A stretch of DNA of 64,000 nucleotides from Nostoc sp. ATCC 43529 (GCA_003326205.1 LWTK01000044.1:62001-126000); one strand, 5' to 3'. Shown: positions 37,101 through 47,375, counted from the first letter of the stretch. A program made the numbers and translations. Notes: generated from the letters alone by a model not told the origin.

Positions 37101-37472
37101 ATGTTTGACCACATATCCTTTGGCGTCAGTAATTTAGAACGCAGTCTAGCATTCTATGATGCTGTGCTTGCACCGTTAGGCATCAAGCAGCTGTTTAATT
37201 TGACTGACATTGCTGGTTATGGTGCTGACAGTTTCCCCAGATTTTGGCTTGTGAGTCGCCAAAAGTTCACCCATGAGGTATCAAGGGGCTTTCATTTAGC
37301 ATTTGTGGCTAATAATCGCGCAGCTGTCGATGCTTTTTATGAACAAGCGATCGCATCAGGAGCTAAAGACGATGGTAAACCAGGATTGCGCCCACATTAT
37401 CACCCCAATTATTATGCCGCTTTTGTAATCGATCCTGACGGATATCGCATAGAAGCTGTTTGTCATAATTAG
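37101..37472 (+). CDS. VOC-family (glyoxalase-like) protein
   Basis: 123 residues, one glyoxalase/bleomycin-resistance type domain: MFDHISFGVSNLERSLAFYDAVL at the N-terminus with the metal-ligand His4 position, HLAFVANNRAAVDAFYEQAI in the middle, and YYAAFVIDPDGYRIEAVCH at the end, with a Glu ligand. Probably a homodimeric metal-dependent isomerase or lyase; the substrate is unknown. The stop codon sits at the edge of a long heptamer repeat array. Confidence 0.85.
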   Translation: MFDHISFGVSNLERSLAFYDAVLAPLGIKQLFNLTDIAGYGADSFPRFWLVSRQKFTHEVSRGFHLAFVANNRAAVDAFYEQAIASGAKDDGKPGLRPHYHPNYYAAFVIDPDGYRIEAVCHN

Positions 37473-37590
37473 TCATTAGTCATTAGTCATTAGTCATTAG
37501 TCATTAGTCATTAGTCATTTGTCATTAGTCATTTGTCATTAGTCATTTGTCATTTGTCATTAGTTATTAGTCATTTGTCATTTGTCATTA
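37471..37590. repeat. TAGTCAT heptamer array
   Basis: About sixteen tandem copies of TAGTCAT/TTGTCAT directly after the VOC gene stop. They are followed by GTCTCCGTGTCCCCGTGTG-type repeats up to the end of dnaE. These are the complement of the ATGACTA units found elsewhere in the window. Confidence 0.9.
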
Positions 37591-37658
37591 GTTTTTCCCC
37601 GCGTCTCCGTGTCCCCGTGTGTCCCCGTGTGTCCCCATCTCCCCATCTCCCTGATCCC

Positions 37659-40289
37659 CTACTCTGGCAAACCCTCCACCCGCATTAAATCTAATTCGCG
37701 TTGAAATATTTCATCAATGGGCAACATTTGACCATCAACAGTCATAAATTTATGGTCTTTTGTTGCCCGAATTACTGAGCCGTCTTCTAAGCAATATTCA
37801 AACACTTCTTGCTGTCCGCGATCGTGCCACTGTGCAATAGGTTGACTATAAATATTTCCATTATTATCAACACTGTATACACTACATTCAATATTTTTTA
37901 CTACAATCTCCCCAATTGGCAAAAACCCATATTCTACCGTCAAAATTTCCGTGTCATAGCTTAAACAATATTCAGCAAACTTCAACATTTGCTCGAATAA
38001 TTCATCAGCTACTTGCTTTTTCACACCGTTTTTTGCCGCACCATCGACGAATTTTTCTCGCTGCTTTTGCATCTCGGAAACTTTCTTTTTCCCCATTGCC
38101 CGACGCAGCAAATCAGCTTGACCCAAGGAATATCCTGCCATATCTTGAGCAATTTTCATGATTTGCTCTTGATAGACCATGATTCCATAAGTTTCGTCTA
38201 ATATTGGTTCTAAAATATTGTGTTCGTAATCAATTGTTTCTCGACCGTGTTTGCGGTTAATAAATTTAGGAATCAATCCTGCATCTAATGGCCCCGGTCG
38301 ATAAAGTGCCAAAATTGAAGAAATATCTTCTATATTAGAAGGCTTCAAATCTCTAACTATCTGACGCATTCCAGAAGATTCTAATTGAAATATTCCTTCT
38401 AATTCACCTGCTTCTAATAGTTCATAAGTTTTTCTGACTTCGTTAGGTAAAATCGTATGTTCGCCTTTAGCTAATATCTTCTGGGCTTTTCTTTCGTCGC
38501 GGGTAATTGCATCCGGGTCAATACGATATCCTTTGTTTTCTTCAATTAAATCAAGGGTTTTTTGAATTAGTGTCAGGTTACGCAAACCCAAAAAGTCCAT
38601 TTTCAACAAACCCAATGATTCCAGGTCTTCCATGAAATACTGAGTAATCACAGAACCGTCATTATTCTTTTGTAGCGGCACAATTTCATCAAGTGGTTCA
38701 TCTGAAATCACTACACCTGCTGCATGGACACCAAAGGTTTTGTTAGTTCCTTCAATTCGCATCGCCATATCAATCCAATGGCGAACTCTTGGGTCTTGAT
38801 CGTATTTTTCTTTAAACTCTGCTTCTGGAGTCGCATCAGAAATCATCACCTTGAGTTTAGTTGGTTTACCCCGCACCACAGGAATTAATTTTGCCATTTT
38901 GTCGGCTTCACCATAAGGAATATTTAATACTCTGGCGACATCTTTCAAAACGGCTTTAGAAGTTAAGCGGTTAAAGGTAATAATTTGGGCAACTCTATCT
39001 GCTCCATATTTCTCTGTTACGTAATCAATAACTTTATCGCGTTGTTCAATACAGAAATCCGTATCAATATCAGGCATGGATTTCCGTTCTGGGTTTAAAA
39101 ACCGCTCAAATAATAGCCCATGATGTACGGGGTCAATGTTAGTGATTCGCATTGCATAAGCGACTAATGAACCAGCGGCTGAACCTCTACCAGGGCCAAC
39201 GGGAATATTATTATCTCTGGCAAATTTAATGTAGTCCCATACAACTAAAAAATATTTGGAAAAACCCATCTGCTGAATCATTTTCAGCTCGTATTCCAAT
39301 CTTTCTTTGTAGACAGAATCTACTTCATTTCGTGATTTGCGATTTAATCTTTCTAAAAGTCCAATCCATGCAACTTCTTCAGCATAAGTGTCAGCAGTAT
39401 GACCAGAAGGAATTGGGGGAGTAGGAATTTGAGGCTCACCCATAATATGGTAAGGCTCGACTTTATCGGCGACTTCTTCAGTGGTGGCTACAGCTTCTTC
39501 AATTACATCATCTGGTAAATGGTCGCGAAATAGCAGCTTCATCTCTTCGGCAGATTTGAGATATTCTGTGCCGCTATAACGCATCCGATTATCTTCAATA
39601 ATTAGCTTGCCGGTTTGAATACACAGCAAGGCGTCGTGGGCTTCAACGTCAAAACAAGAAATAAAATGCGAATCATTGGTAGCAACAAATTTAATACCTA
39701 ATTCCCGCGCAATTTTGATTATTTCGACATTCACAATCCGGTCTTCTTGGGAACCGTGGTCTTGAATTTCTAAATAATAATCATCACCAAATACATCTTT
39801 ATACCATTGAGCAACTTTTCGCGCTGCATCTGGTCTACCACTGAGAATTGCTTGGGGCACTTCTCCGCCCAAACAAGCACTAGTAACAATCAAGCCTTCA
39901 TGATATTGTTTGAGTAAATCTTTATTAATACAAGGACGAGAAAAAATTCCTTTGCCTTGAACGCCTTTGAGATTAGAAATACTAGTTAATTTGACTAAAT
40001 TTTTGTAACCTTTTGTATTTTTAGCTAAAACAACTTGATGATATTTGGGACGGCGTTCTTGTTTCTCAATATCGCCGTTAATGATATACATTTCGTTACC
40101 GATAATCGGCTTAATATTTTGACTGCGGCAAATTTTAATTAATTCAACCGCGCCATACATGACACCATGATCGGTAAGGGCGATCGCTTTCATCCCCAAT
40201 GCGATCGCTCTTTCCACCAACTCTGGTAGCTGACTTGCTCCATCAAGCAAACTGTAGTCACTGTGAATATGCAAAGGCACAAAGGACAT
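37659..40289 (-). CDS. dnaE: DNA polymerase III alpha subunit, N-terminal half fused to split-intein N-half
   Basis: 876 residues from the ATG at 40289 ([17 protein letters not shown], the usual start of cyanobacterial DnaE). The first 774 residues are the N-extein: PHP domain ([12 protein letters not shown]) and the polymerase core with PDIDTDFC catalytic Asp pair. The extein ends FAEY, and the last 102 residues are the N-terminal half of a split intein starting [14 protein letters not shown]. The second half of the polymerase with the intein C-part must be encoded elsewhere on the genome, and the two proteins join by trans-splicing. No downstream half is in this window. Confidence 0.96.
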   Translation of the reverse strand: MSFVPLHIHSDYSLLDGASQLPELVERAIALGMKAIALTDHGVMYGAVELIKICRSQNIKPIIGNEMYIINGDIEKQERRPKYHQVVLAKNTKGYKNLVKLTSISNLKGVQGKGIFSRPCINKDLLKQYHEGLIVTSACLGGEVPQAILSGRPDAARKVAQWYKDVFGDDYYLEIQDHGSQEDRIVNVEIIKIARELGIKFVATNDSHFISCFDVEAHDALLCIQTGKLIIEDNRMRYSGTEYLKSAEEMKLLFRDHLPDDVIEEAVATTEEVADKVEPYHIMGEPQIPTPPIPSGHTADTYAEEVAWIGLLERLNRKSRNEVDSVYKERLEYELKMIQQMGFSKYFLVVWDYIKFARDNNIPVGPGRGSAAGSLVAYAMRITNIDPVHHGLLFERFLNPERKSMPDIDTDFCIEQRDKVIDYVTEKYGADRVAQIITFNRLTSKAVLKDVARVLNIPYGEADKMAKLIPVVRGKPTKLKVMISDATPEAEFKEKYDQDPRVRHWIDMAMRIEGTNKTFGVHAAGVVISDEPLDEIVPLQKNNDGSVITQYFMEDLESLGLLKMDFLGLRNLTLIQKTLDLIEENKGYRIDPDAITRDERKAQKILAKGEHTILPNEVRKTYELLEAGELEGIFQLESSGMRQIVRDLKPSNIEDISSILALYRPGPLDAGLIPKFINRKHGRETIDYEHNILEPILDETYGIMVYQEQIMKIAQDMAGYSLGQADLLRRAMGKKKVSEMQKQREKFVDGAAKNGVKKQVADELFEQMLKFAEYCLSYDTEILTVEYGFLPIGEIVVKNIECSVYSVDNNGNIYSQPIAQWHDRGQQEVFEYCLEDGSVIRATKDHKFMTVDGQMLPIDEIFQRELDLMRVEGLPE
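37662..37967 (-). other. DnaE split intein, N-terminal half (102 aa)
   Basis: Cys1 codon at 37965-37967. Block A starts [10 protein letters not shown] and block B is ATKDHKF, with Thr69 and His72 as the conserved TxxH. The sequence differs from the well-known fast-splicing Nostoc punctiforme half at roughly a dozen positions by memory. The end is RVEGLPE, where the split occurs in all cyanobacterial DnaE inteins. Confidence 0.95.
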
Positions 40290-40472
40290 AAGCGTCTCCA
40301 AGCACAAGCCAAAAATATCTCTTAAGGGCTGACCCTTTCAAGCCGGATTTTGCAAAGCAACGGGATCTTAGATTAGCAGTTTTTACCCAAAAATAAAGCT
40401 TTTGTTTTTCCGGATTTGCCACTGTCACAAGTGTTGTTTTAATAGTTACAGCAGTTAATCCGCATCTAACCA

Positions 40473-41765
40473 ATGAGCCATCCAGACACTACTACTTCGC
40501 CTGAAACCAAAACTAGGCCTTGGTGGCAGCGTATTCCTCTGACGTTACAAATTGTCATCGCCCTAGTAGCCGCCGTTAGCGTCGGAATTGCCCTTGGTGC
40601 AGGAAATCCCAGCCCCAGCAATGCCACCCTGATTAACAATTTAGCAATTCCAGCTGAGTTGGTGCTAAAGGCTCTCCGTGCCTTAGCTACACCGCTGATT
40701 TTGGTAGCGGTGCTGCATACTTTAATGACTACAAATATCCCTGGTACCACCGGACGACGGCTATTTGTACTACTTTTAACCAACACTACTGTAGCTATTT
40801 TAGTGGGACTCTTCGTGGCAAACGTTCTGCGTCCCGGAACTTGGGGTAATGTAGCCACCTCAACAAATACACAAATCACAAGTCAAAGTCTTGACCCTTG
40901 GGGACTGCTCAAAGATGCAGTACCAGAAGCAGTCCTCAAGCCATTAGTTGATAATAACGTCATTCAACTGATTGTCATTGCCTTGAGTTTTGGCATCGTG
41001 CTGCGGGGATTAAAATCCGAACAAATTGCCCAAGGAAAAAACGGATACCAACCCATTGAAGATGTCATCGGAATCTTGTTTGAAGCGGTAGTCCGCATCC
41101 TCAATTGGGTAATTGCCTTAGTACCCTTTGCAGTTTTTGGGATTGTGGCTAAAACTGTTGCTAAAGAAGGTTTTGCCCCCTTTCAATCTTTAGGCGCATT
41201 CATCATCGCGGTGCTGGTAGCACTGTTATTACAAGCGTGTTACTACCTTACCAGAGTCAAATTCGGTTCTTGGGTAGACCCATTGAAATTTCTAGCTGGT
41301 GGTTCTGATGCCTTTTTAACGGCTTTTTCCACTTCTTCCTCTGCGGCGGCAATGCCCATAACCTTCGAGGTTTTGCAAACAAAAGTCGGTTTAAGAGAAT
41401 CCTCTGCTGCCTTGGGGGCGTTAGTAGGAGCAAATTTCAACAATGATGGCACTGCCCTTTATGAAGCGATGTCTGCATTGTATATTTCCCAACTCATTGG
41501 GCAACACCTAAGCTTAGGACAGCAAGTAATCGTCATCCTCACTTCGATTTTTGCATCCGTGGGTGCAGCAAATATTCCCAATGCTGGACTAGTAACAATG
41601 ACGCTGGTGTTTACTTCTGTAGGTTTACCTACCCAGTACATAGCTTTGCTAGTTACTGTAGACTGGTTTTTGGATCGCTGCCGCACTGCGATTAATGTCA
41701 TGGGAGACATGACTGTTAGTACTTTACTAGACGGCAAAAAGCCCCGTACTGTAGACGAGGCTTAG
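40473..41765 (+). CDS. Dicarboxylate/amino acid:cation symporter (DAACS family)
   Basis: 430 residues with about eight transmembrane helices and two hairpin loops. ALATPLILVAVLHTLM, the serine-rich AFSTSSSAAAMPITFEVLQ hairpin and GANFNNDGTALYEAMSALYISQ are the substrate and sodium site motifs of the glutamate transporter family; DRCRTAINVMGD near the end carries the conserved Asp/Arg. It likely imports glutamate, aspartate or C4-dicarboxylates with sodium or protons. It is divergent from dnaE with a 183-base spacer. Confidence 0.9.
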   Translation: MSHPDTTTSPETKTRPWWQRIPLTLQIVIALVAAVSVGIALGAGNPSPSNATLINNLAIPAELVLKALRALATPLILVAVLHTLMTTNIPGTTGRRLFVLLLTNTTVAILVGLFVANVLRPGTWGNVATSTNTQITSQSLDPWGLLKDAVPEAVLKPLVDNNVIQLIVIALSFGIVLRGLKSEQIAQGKNGYQPIEDVIGILFEAVVRILNWVIALVPFAVFGIVAKTVAKEGFAPFQSLGAFIIAVLVALLLQACYYLTRVKFGSWVDPLKFLAGGSDAFLTAFSTSSSAAAMPITFEVLQTKVGLRESSAALGALVGANFNNDGTALYEAMSALYISQLIGQHLSLGQQVIVILTSIFASVGAANIPNAGLVTMTLVFTSVGLPTQYIALLVTVDWFLDRCRTAINVMGDMTVSTLLDGKKPRTVDEA

Positions 41766-41778
41766 TTTGCTTTTTTTT
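41739..41778 (+). terminator. Probable terminator of the symporter gene
   Basis: Arms AAGCCCCGT and ACGAGGCTT (one mismatch) overlap the last codons and stop, followed after 7 bases by a run of eight T. The gap between stem and T-run makes it a moderate candidate. Confidence 0.4.
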
Positions 41779-41872
41779 GATATATAATATTGCACTTACC
41801 AGGTAGATTAGGACATTAACCTAGCATAAAACCCGCACACAAAAAGATTTTCTAGCCTATTGCCTGCTATAG

Positions 41873-42052
41873 CTAATGCTGTTGAGGCCCTTTGGCGTCA
41901 CATTCTTTAGTCCAACAGCGTTCTAGCATTTGAAGACGCCAAACCAATGCAAAACGATGGGGATTCCATACTAATTTAGTATCGGCACTAAATAAGGGCT
42001 GGTTCAGATATTGCCAAAGAGGAAATTTAATTTTGATGTCTTTTGGGGTCAT
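41873..42052 (-). CDS. Small hypothetical protein, 59 aa
   Basis: ATG at 42052 and stop at 41873. The sequence MTPKDIKIKFPLWQYLNQPL is followed by FSADTKLVWNPHRFALVW and RLQMLERCWTKECDA, with five Trp-rich or aromatic positions and two Cys. Composition is protein-like and a HIP1-free conserved-looking pattern, but no good ribosome site is present (CGTTCTT before ATG). I think similar short proteins occur in other cyanobacteria but cannot name a family. It is convergent with the symporter gene, 107 bases after it. Confidence 0.5.
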   Translation of the reverse strand: MTPKDIKIKFPLWQYLNQPLFSADTKLVWNPHRFALVWRLQMLERCWTKECDAKGPQQH

Positions 42053-42898
42053 AAGAACGATAAATATTAAAAAGTTTAGTGGGAATAGTTGACCTTTTGT
42101 CTAGTAACTGCCTGACACTGTTTTTCTAGTTAAAGACTACACTGGGTTTCTGTAATTGTCTTGGTGGCAATTGCGGAATTTCCGTATATGAATCATGTTG
42201 TCTACGCTTTAATACTTAAATTCAATCTAACTTTTCATTTTTGTCTGGAAAAGCTCTCTTTGAATATCTTCCCTTATGGGCTAGCGATCCCCGTAACTTT
42301 TCTTAACATTCATCAAATTAATAACTCATATTTCAGGTAAATTTTATATCTTTCCTTACAAACTTATTAAGTACTCAGAAAAAATTAATGCCACAAATTT
42401 TTTGATGGTAGATATAGGGAAATTCTAAGTAAAGCCCATTGCTCATAAGCCTAAACTTAACGTGAATTCGACAGACCTCACCCACCCAGCCTCCCTCTCC
42501 TCGAAGGAGAGGGAGGAGTTACGAAAAATTAGGCTTTTTGCTCCCCTCTCCTTGAAGGAGAGGGGCTGGGGGTGAGGTCAAAATCCTGTACATCGAATTC
42601 ACGTTAAACTTAATTCCTACAAGTAACTTCAGTTACTTGCAAATAGCAAAATCGAGCTGAAGATGACTAAAAATATCTCCAAAAATCTTTAGTCTAGTTC
42701 AGTAGATTTTGGCTATTAGCGTAGCAATTTATTACTAGGCAACTGTTGGAAATTGTCAAACAATGTTTTGAAAATTGTTAAGAAACATTTGATTAATGAA
42801 TAGCTTATGAGGGCAGAGGCTTTGACTTTTAGCAAAACAGAATTCAGGCGTCGGAATTGAGTCGAATCCAGGCATTTTTCGATTTAGCGAAGTATTGC
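42053..42898. other. Long spacer with a MITE before panB
   Basis: 846 bases, AT-rich. It holds the MITE at 42457-42607 and a short hairpin CAAGTAAC-TTCA-GTTACTTG at 42620-42639. The rest shows no coding frame or recognised operator. Confidence 0.6.
42457..42607. mobile_element. MITE-like element, copy 1 (about 150 bp)
   Basis: Perfect 15-base inverted ends TTAACGTGAATTCGA and its complement. TAAACTTAA occurs across both boundaries (42452-42460 and 42605-42613), suggesting a target duplication of up to 9 bases. The interior is CTCTCCTCGAAGGAGAG and CTCTCCTTGAAGGAGAG hairpins around GAAAAATTAGGCTTTT, ending GGGGGTGAGGTC. A second copy is at 60154. Confidence 0.8.
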
Positions 42899-43669
42899 TT
42901 AAGGAAACTTTTGTTCTCGCACTTCTAAAGCATAATCTTGCACAGCTTTAGTAATTGTCTGGCGTAAATTTGTATAAACTTTGGCAAATGGTGGACTCTT
43001 TTCTGCAAGACCAAGTATATCTGAGGTCACTAAAACTTGACCATCACAGTGAGGCCCTGCCCCAATACCAATTGTTGGGATGGTAAGTTTTTGTGTAATT
43101 TGCATTGCCAAATCTGCGGGTATATGCTCTAACAACATAGCAAAAGCGCCAGCTTGTTCAAGGGCGATCGCTTCATTTAAAATTCTCTCACTGGCTTGTT
43201 GGGTTTTACCCTGTTGTCGCAAACCGAGTTGATGTACTGATTGCGGCGTCAAACCCACATGACCCATAACTGGAATTCCGGCTTGCACCAAACGAGCCAC
43301 AGTTTCCACCATTTCTGGATAACCACCCTCTAACTTGACACCTTGCGCTCCGGTTTCTTTCAAAACTCTACCAGCTGAATGTATTGCTTGTTGGATACTT
43401 TCTTGGTAGCTCAAAAACGGTAAATCAACCAGTAAAAAAGCGCGTTTAACTCCTCGACGTACAGCTTTGGCGTGGTAGATCATCTCATCTAGAGTTATTG
43501 GCAGAGTTGTTTGGTAGCCTAAAACTACCGCCATCGAGTCACCCACGAGGATTAAGTCTACACCAGCTGCGTCGAGGAGTTGGGCGATCGCATAATCCCA
43601 GGCGGTCAACGCCACAATTGAACGTCCCTGTTGTTTCCATTGAATTAATTGCTGGGTAGTGATTGCCAT
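42899..43669 (-). CDS. panB: 3-methyl-2-oxobutanoate hydroxymethyltransferase
   Basis: 256 residues. [33 protein letters not shown] carries the metal-binding Asp residues, and [18 protein letters not shown] and [22 protein letters not shown] are PanB signatures. It makes ketopantoate from ketoisovalerate and methylene-tetrahydrofolate for pantothenate and CoA synthesis. It is read on the minus strand with a heptamer-rich spacer upstream. Confidence 0.96.
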   Translation of the reverse strand: MAITTQQLIQWKQQGRSIVALTAWDYAIAQLLDAAGVDLILVGDSMAVVLGYQTTLPITLDEMIYHAKAVRRGVKRAFLLVDLPFLSYQESIQQAIHSAGRVLKETGAQGVKLEGGYPEMVETVARLVQAGIPVMGHVGLTPQSVHQLGLRQQGKTQQASERILNEAIALEQAGAFAMLLEHIPADLAMQITQKLTIPTIGIGAGPHCDGQVLVTSDILGLAEKSPPFAKVYTNLRQTITKAVQDYALEVREQKFP

Positions 43670-43692
43670 ATTTTTTTAGTGCTGAGTGCTGA

Positions 43693-43930
43693 GTTAGATG
43701 TTAGGAGTTAGGAGTGAGGAGTTGGGAGTTAGAAGTTAGGAGTTAAAAGTGAGGAGTTGGGAGTTAGAAGTTAGGAGTTAGGAGTGAGGAGTTGGGAGTT
43801 AGAAGTTAGAAGTTAGGAGTTAGGAGTTATGGAGTGAAGAATTACGGACAAAGATAGGAGTTAGGAGTCAATTGTTGAAAGTTTAATTTAATTCATAACT
43901 TCTAACTCCTAACTCTTAACTCCTAACTCC
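43693..43930. repeat. GTTAGGAGTGAGGAGTTGGGA heptamer array and its complement
   Basis: About 25 copies of AGTTAGG, AGTGAGG, AGTTGGG and AGTTAGA units fill the region between panB and the propeller gene. The last 50 bases are the complementary CTAACTC units, so the array can fold back on itself. It occupies the whole promoter region of panB. Confidence 0.9.
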
Positions 43931-43937
43931 TAACTTG

Positions 43938-45044
43938 TTACTTTACGGCTCGACTGAAAGCAAGATGGGGTTTTGCACTGGACATTTTCGGCATTAACCA
44001 AGCTAGACCTTCACTAGTACCGATCCACAGTTTATTGCCTATGTCAGGTGCAAGGGCAAGAATCCGACTAGAAGGAAGTCCAGCAACTTCAGCGTCTAAC
44101 ACAGCTCCGGTATTTGGATTTAATCGTAACAAACCATCGTGAGTACCGACCCAGACACTACCATCTTTAGCAAAACGCACTGCTGTAACGTTACGCCCAC
44201 GCAACCGCGTTACAGATCGCAACACTGCCCCAGTTTTTGGGTTAATAACTAACAAATTATTCGGCATTCCCGCCCAAATCAACCCTTCTGGACTAATAGC
44301 TAAGGCTTGGACTGTGGTTCCTGGTAAATCTGCAATTCGCTTCATAATCCCAGCACTAGCAGTATTAACTCGGACTACCCCATCAAGGGTACCAACCCAC
44401 AGGTGACCTTCAGCATCTAAAGTCAAAGTGTTGGCGCTAACACCAGGCAGATTTTTTAATGTTGTCATAATCAAGCCCTGGTCGGGACTAATTAGGGCTA
44501 AACCATTGTCGGTTCCGGACCACAAATAGCCGCGCTTGTCAACTAACAGCGACAACACTCGTTTAGAAGGCAAAAATAAATTCTGTGCGGTAATTTCGCT
44601 GGTGCGGGGATCTACTCGCATTAGTCCGCCATAACTTCCCACCCACAAGCGTCCTACTTTGTCTTGGGCTAAAGCACCAATGGCAACATTAGGTAAACTT
44701 ACACGAGAAACAATCTTCCCAGTTTTCGGGTCAATGCGCGATAGCCCCCGCCAAGAACCTATCCAAAGATTACCTGTAACATCTGCCAGTAAGTTGGCGA
44801 CACGATAATCCGTTTCTGGCGAATTTTCTTGCACTCCCCTCTCGTCGGGTAAAGGATCTACTCGCGGAGGCGGTGGTGAAGACGGGTAAGCAGGAGCTAA
44901 ATCGGATGAATTAATATCAGGGGTTTTTTGTGCCCATCCCGTATTCGGCAGAGTGATTAACCCCAGCAAGATAGAAGAAATCAATAAACTAGTACGCTTG
45001 CAAAACAACACCACGATGACATTTCCTTTGGAGACACTACCCAT
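43938..45044 (-). CDS. Exported beta-propeller protein (two-component regulator propeller repeats)
   Basis: 368 residues with a signal peptide (hydrophobic LLISSILLGLITL, cleavage near GWA-Q). After a Pro-rich stretch (YPSSPPPPRVDPLPD) come about seven repeats of the pattern DxxGxLWIG(S/T)xxGLxRIDPxTG, for example GNLWIGSWRGLSRIDPKTG and GSVWVGTHDGLLRLNPNTG. This is the Reg_prop type seven-bladed propeller that usually forms the sensor part of hybrid kinases, here as a stand-alone exported protein. The ligand is unknown. Confidence 0.85.
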   Translation of the reverse strand: MGSVSKGNVIVVLFCKRTSLLISSILLGLITLPNTGWAQKTPDINSSDLAPAYPSSPPPPRVDPLPDERGVQENSPETDYRVANLLADVTGNLWIGSWRGLSRIDPKTGKIVSRVSLPNVAIGALAQDKVGRLWVGSYGGLMRVDPRTSEITAQNLFLPSKRVLSLLVDKRGYLWSGTDNGLALISPDQGLIMTTLKNLPGVSANTLTLDAEGHLWVGTLDGVVRVNTASAGIMKRIADLPGTTVQALAISPEGLIWAGMPNNLLVINPKTGAVLRSVTRLRGRNVTAVRFAKDGSVWVGTHDGLLRLNPNTGAVLDAEVAGLPSSRILALAPDIGNKLWIGTSEGLAWLMPKMSSAKPHLAFSRAVK

Positions 45045-45116
45045 AGCCGTTGTCTAAACAGGCTTTTGGTTAACTTAAGTGTTCCCCTCGCTTGGATTTT
45101 TTAAACATTAAATATT

Positions 45117-45188
45117 GGGCATGGGGCATTGGGTATGGGGCATGGGGCATGGGGCATGGGGCATTGGGCATTGAGCATTGGGTATGGG
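45117..45188. repeat. GGGCATG/GGGCATT heptamer array
   Basis: About ten copies of GGGCATT, GGGTATG and GGGCATG. Complementary units (ATGCCCC, ATGCCCT) lie at 45249-45285, forming an inverted pair around CTAACTC repeats. Confidence 0.85.
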
Positions 45189-45407
45189 GACAAGGAGAAT
45201 AATTCTTAACTCCTAACTCCTAACTCCTAACTCTCTACTTACCACTCCCAATGCCCCATTCCCTATGCCCTATGCCCCATTCCTAAACACCATTAATGAC
45301 ATTTTGTAAACCTTTCTTAACAAAATGTTTAAATTTTTATGTAATAACAAATTTAAATAAATAAGTTAAAAACTTTCAAAGAATAACTTATCGAATTCTT
45401 GATATAT

Positions 45408-45452
45408 TGTGAGACAAGCTACAAATTTCGTGGTGTGCAATTCTTTTATCTT
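45408..45452 (+). promoter_or_regulatory. NtcA-activated type promoter of rbcL
   Basis: TGTG-AGACAAGC-TACA at 45408-45423 fits the NtcA site GTA-N8-TAC with one mismatch. TATCTT at 45447-45452 follows at 23 bases, the spacing of class II NtcA promoters. NtcA (earlier BifA) is known to bind upstream of rbcL in Anabaena PCC 7120, which supports the reading. Confidence 0.6.
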
Positions 45453-45846
45453 TTGCTCACCACTCTGCTAAATCTCTGTCAAGTAAATTCTTTTCTGGTA
45501 TCTTTTCCAAGTCAGGAAAAGATAGAAGGAGTATGGAGGCGGGAATGTGTGCCAGCCAGGCCAATCCCCTGAATATGCCAGCTGATGGGAGAATTATCTA
45601 AATGCTGACCGCAAAGTGCGGAAGTTTTGGTGAAATTGAGAAGGTTTAGTCGGGTGCGAGAAGAGAAACAGATAAAAAAGAATTTTGATGTGTAGGTAGA
45701 GGAGAGAGTAGAAGCGCTAGGTCGTCTGCCCAAGAACGGGAGAACACTGGTAATGAAGGTTACCTCCGCTACCAAAGTATAGGCCGCAAAAAAAGTGCTA
45801 AACTCTGCCGAAGGCAACCCATAACAAAAATTTTTCCCGATCTTCT

Positions 45847-45872
45847 CCCCGCTCAAGGGGGAAAGAGCGGGG
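45847..45872 (+). promoter_or_regulatory. GC-rich hairpin in the rbcL leader
   Basis: CCCCGCTC and GAGCGGGG arms with a 10-base loop, about 65 bases before the rbcL ATG. No T-run follows, so a role in mRNA stability or translation is more likely than termination. Confidence 0.5.
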
Positions 45873-45937
45873 TGTGGGAAAGTTGCACAATACGTGATTT
45901 GATAAGTAAAAAGAGTGACTTCTGGGAAGGATAAAAT

Positions 45938-47368
45938 ATGTCTTACGCTCAAACGAAGACTCAGAGCAAATCTGGGTATCAAGCCGGGGTTAAGGATTAC
46001 AGACTAACTTATTACACCCCCGATTACACTCCTAAAGATACAGATATTCTTGCTGCATTCCGGATGACTCCCCAACCTGGAGTTCCACCCGAAGAAGCTG
46101 GTGCTGCTGTAGCTGCTGAGTCTTCCACTGGTACCTGGACTACCGTATGGACAGACTTGCTCACCGACCTAGATCGCTACAAAGGTCGTTGCTACGACAT
46201 CGAACCCGTTGCTGGTGAAGATAACCAGTACATTGCTTATGTTGCTTATCCTCTAGATTTATTTGAGGAAGGCTCCGTAACCAATATGTTGACCTCAATT
46301 GTAGGTAACGTGTTTGGTTTTAAAGCTTTGCGGGCGCTACGTCTAGAAGACTTACGGATTCCTGTAGCTTACCTGAAGACCTTCCAAGGCCCTCCCCACG
46401 GTATTCAAGTTGAGCGTGACAAGTTAAACAAATACGGTCGTCCTTTACTGGGTTGTACAATTAAGCCCAAATTGGGTTTGTCTGCTAAGAACTACGGACG
46501 CGCTGTATACGAGTGCTTGCGCGGTGGTTTGGACTTCACCAAAGACGACGAAAACATCAACTCAGCACCATTCCAAAGATGGCGCGATCGCTTTTTGTTC
46601 GTAGCTGAAGCTATCCACAAAGCCCAAGCAGAAACCGGCGAAATCAAAGGTCACTACCTGAACGTTACCGCCCCCACCTGCGAAGAAATGTTGAAGCGGG
46701 CTGAGTTCGCTAAAGAACTCAAAATGCCCATCATCATGCACGACTACCTGACCGCAGGTTTCACCGCTAACACCACATTGGCTCGTTGGTGTCGTGATAA
46801 TGGTCTGTTGCTGCACATCCACCGCGCTATGCACGCCGTAATTGACCGTCAAAAGAACCACGGTATCCACTTCCGCGTTTTGGCTAAGACTCTGCGGATG
46901 TCTGGTGGCGACCACATCCACACCGGTACCGTTGTTGGTAAGCTGGAAGGTGAGCGTGGAATCACAATGGGCTTCGTTGACCTGTTACGCGAAAACTATG
47001 TTGAGCAAGACAAGTCTCGCGGTATCTACTTTACCCAAGACTGGGCTTCTATGCCTGGTGTAATGGCAGTTGCTTCCGGTGGTATCCACGTATGGCACAT
47101 GCCCGCACTAGTTGAAATCTTCGGTGATGACTCCGTACTACAATTCGGTGGTGGTACACTCGGTCACCCTTGGGGTAACGCGCCTGGTGCAACCGCTAAC
47201 CGCGTAGCATTAGAAGCTTGTATCCAAGCTCGTAACGAAGGACGTAACTTGGCTCGTGAAGGTAATGATGTTATCCGCGAAGCTGCTAAGTGGTCTCCTG
47301 AATTGGCCGTTGCTTGCGAACTGTGGAAAGAAATTAAGTTCGAGTTTGAAGCAATGGATACCGTCTGA
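45938..47368 (+). CDS. rbcL: RuBisCO large subunit
   Basis: 476 residues, form IB. Active-site residues: Lys176 and Lys178 in TIKPKLG, the carbamylated Lys202 in [11 protein letters not shown], and [18 protein letters not shown] of loop 6. Fixes CO2 on ribulose bisphosphate in the carboxysome. The SD-like GGAAGGA lies about 9 bases before the ATG. First gene of rbcL-rbcX-rbcS; codon use is that of a highly expressed gene (many GGT, CGT, AAC). Confidence 0.98.
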   Translation: MSYAQTKTQSKSGYQAGVKDYRLTYYTPDYTPKDTDILAAFRMTPQPGVPPEEAGAAVAAESSTGTWTTVWTDLLTDLDRYKGRCYDIEPVAGEDNQYIAYVAYPLDLFEEGSVTNMLTSIVGNVFGFKALRALRLEDLRIPVAYLKTFQGPPHGIQVERDKLNKYGRPLLGCTIKPKLGLSAKNYGRAVYECLRGGLDFTKDDENINSAPFQRWRDRFLFVAEAIHKAQAETGEIKGHYLNVTAPTCEEMLKRAEFAKELKMPIIMHDYLTAGFTANTTLARWCRDNGLLLHIHRAMHAVIDRQKNHGIHFRVLAKTLRMSGGDHIHTGTVVGKLEGERGITMGFVDLLRENYVEQDKSRGIYFTQDWASMPGVMAVASGGIHVWHMPALVEIFGDDSVLQFGGGTLGHPWGNAPGATANRVALEACIQARNEGRNLAREGNDVIREAAKWSPELAVACELWKEIKFEFEAMDTV

Positions 47369-47375
47369 TCTGAGT

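Larger units (their letters stand above)
45045..45937. other. rbcL upstream region: repeats, NtcA-type promoter, long leader
   Basis: About 890 bases. From left: G-rich heptamers and their complements (45117-45290), an AT-rich stretch, the NtcA-like site and -10 at 45408-45452, and a leader of about 480 bases before the rbcL ATG with a GC-rich hairpin at 45847-45872. A 156-codon minus-strand frame across the leader is not supported as a gene. The long leader agrees with mapped rbc transcripts in Anabaena. Confidence 0.7.

Noticed and set aside
36937-37134. 66-codon open stretch before the VOC gene
   Set aside because: Partly protein-like, but it lacks a start codon with a ribosome site and overlaps the VOC start; kept only as a remark on the spacer.
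45512-45982. 156-codon minus-strand frame across the rbcL leader and start
   Set aside because: It overlaps the rbcL leader and its start antisense, has a low-complexity Phe/Leu/Ser composition and no recognisable domain or ribosome site.
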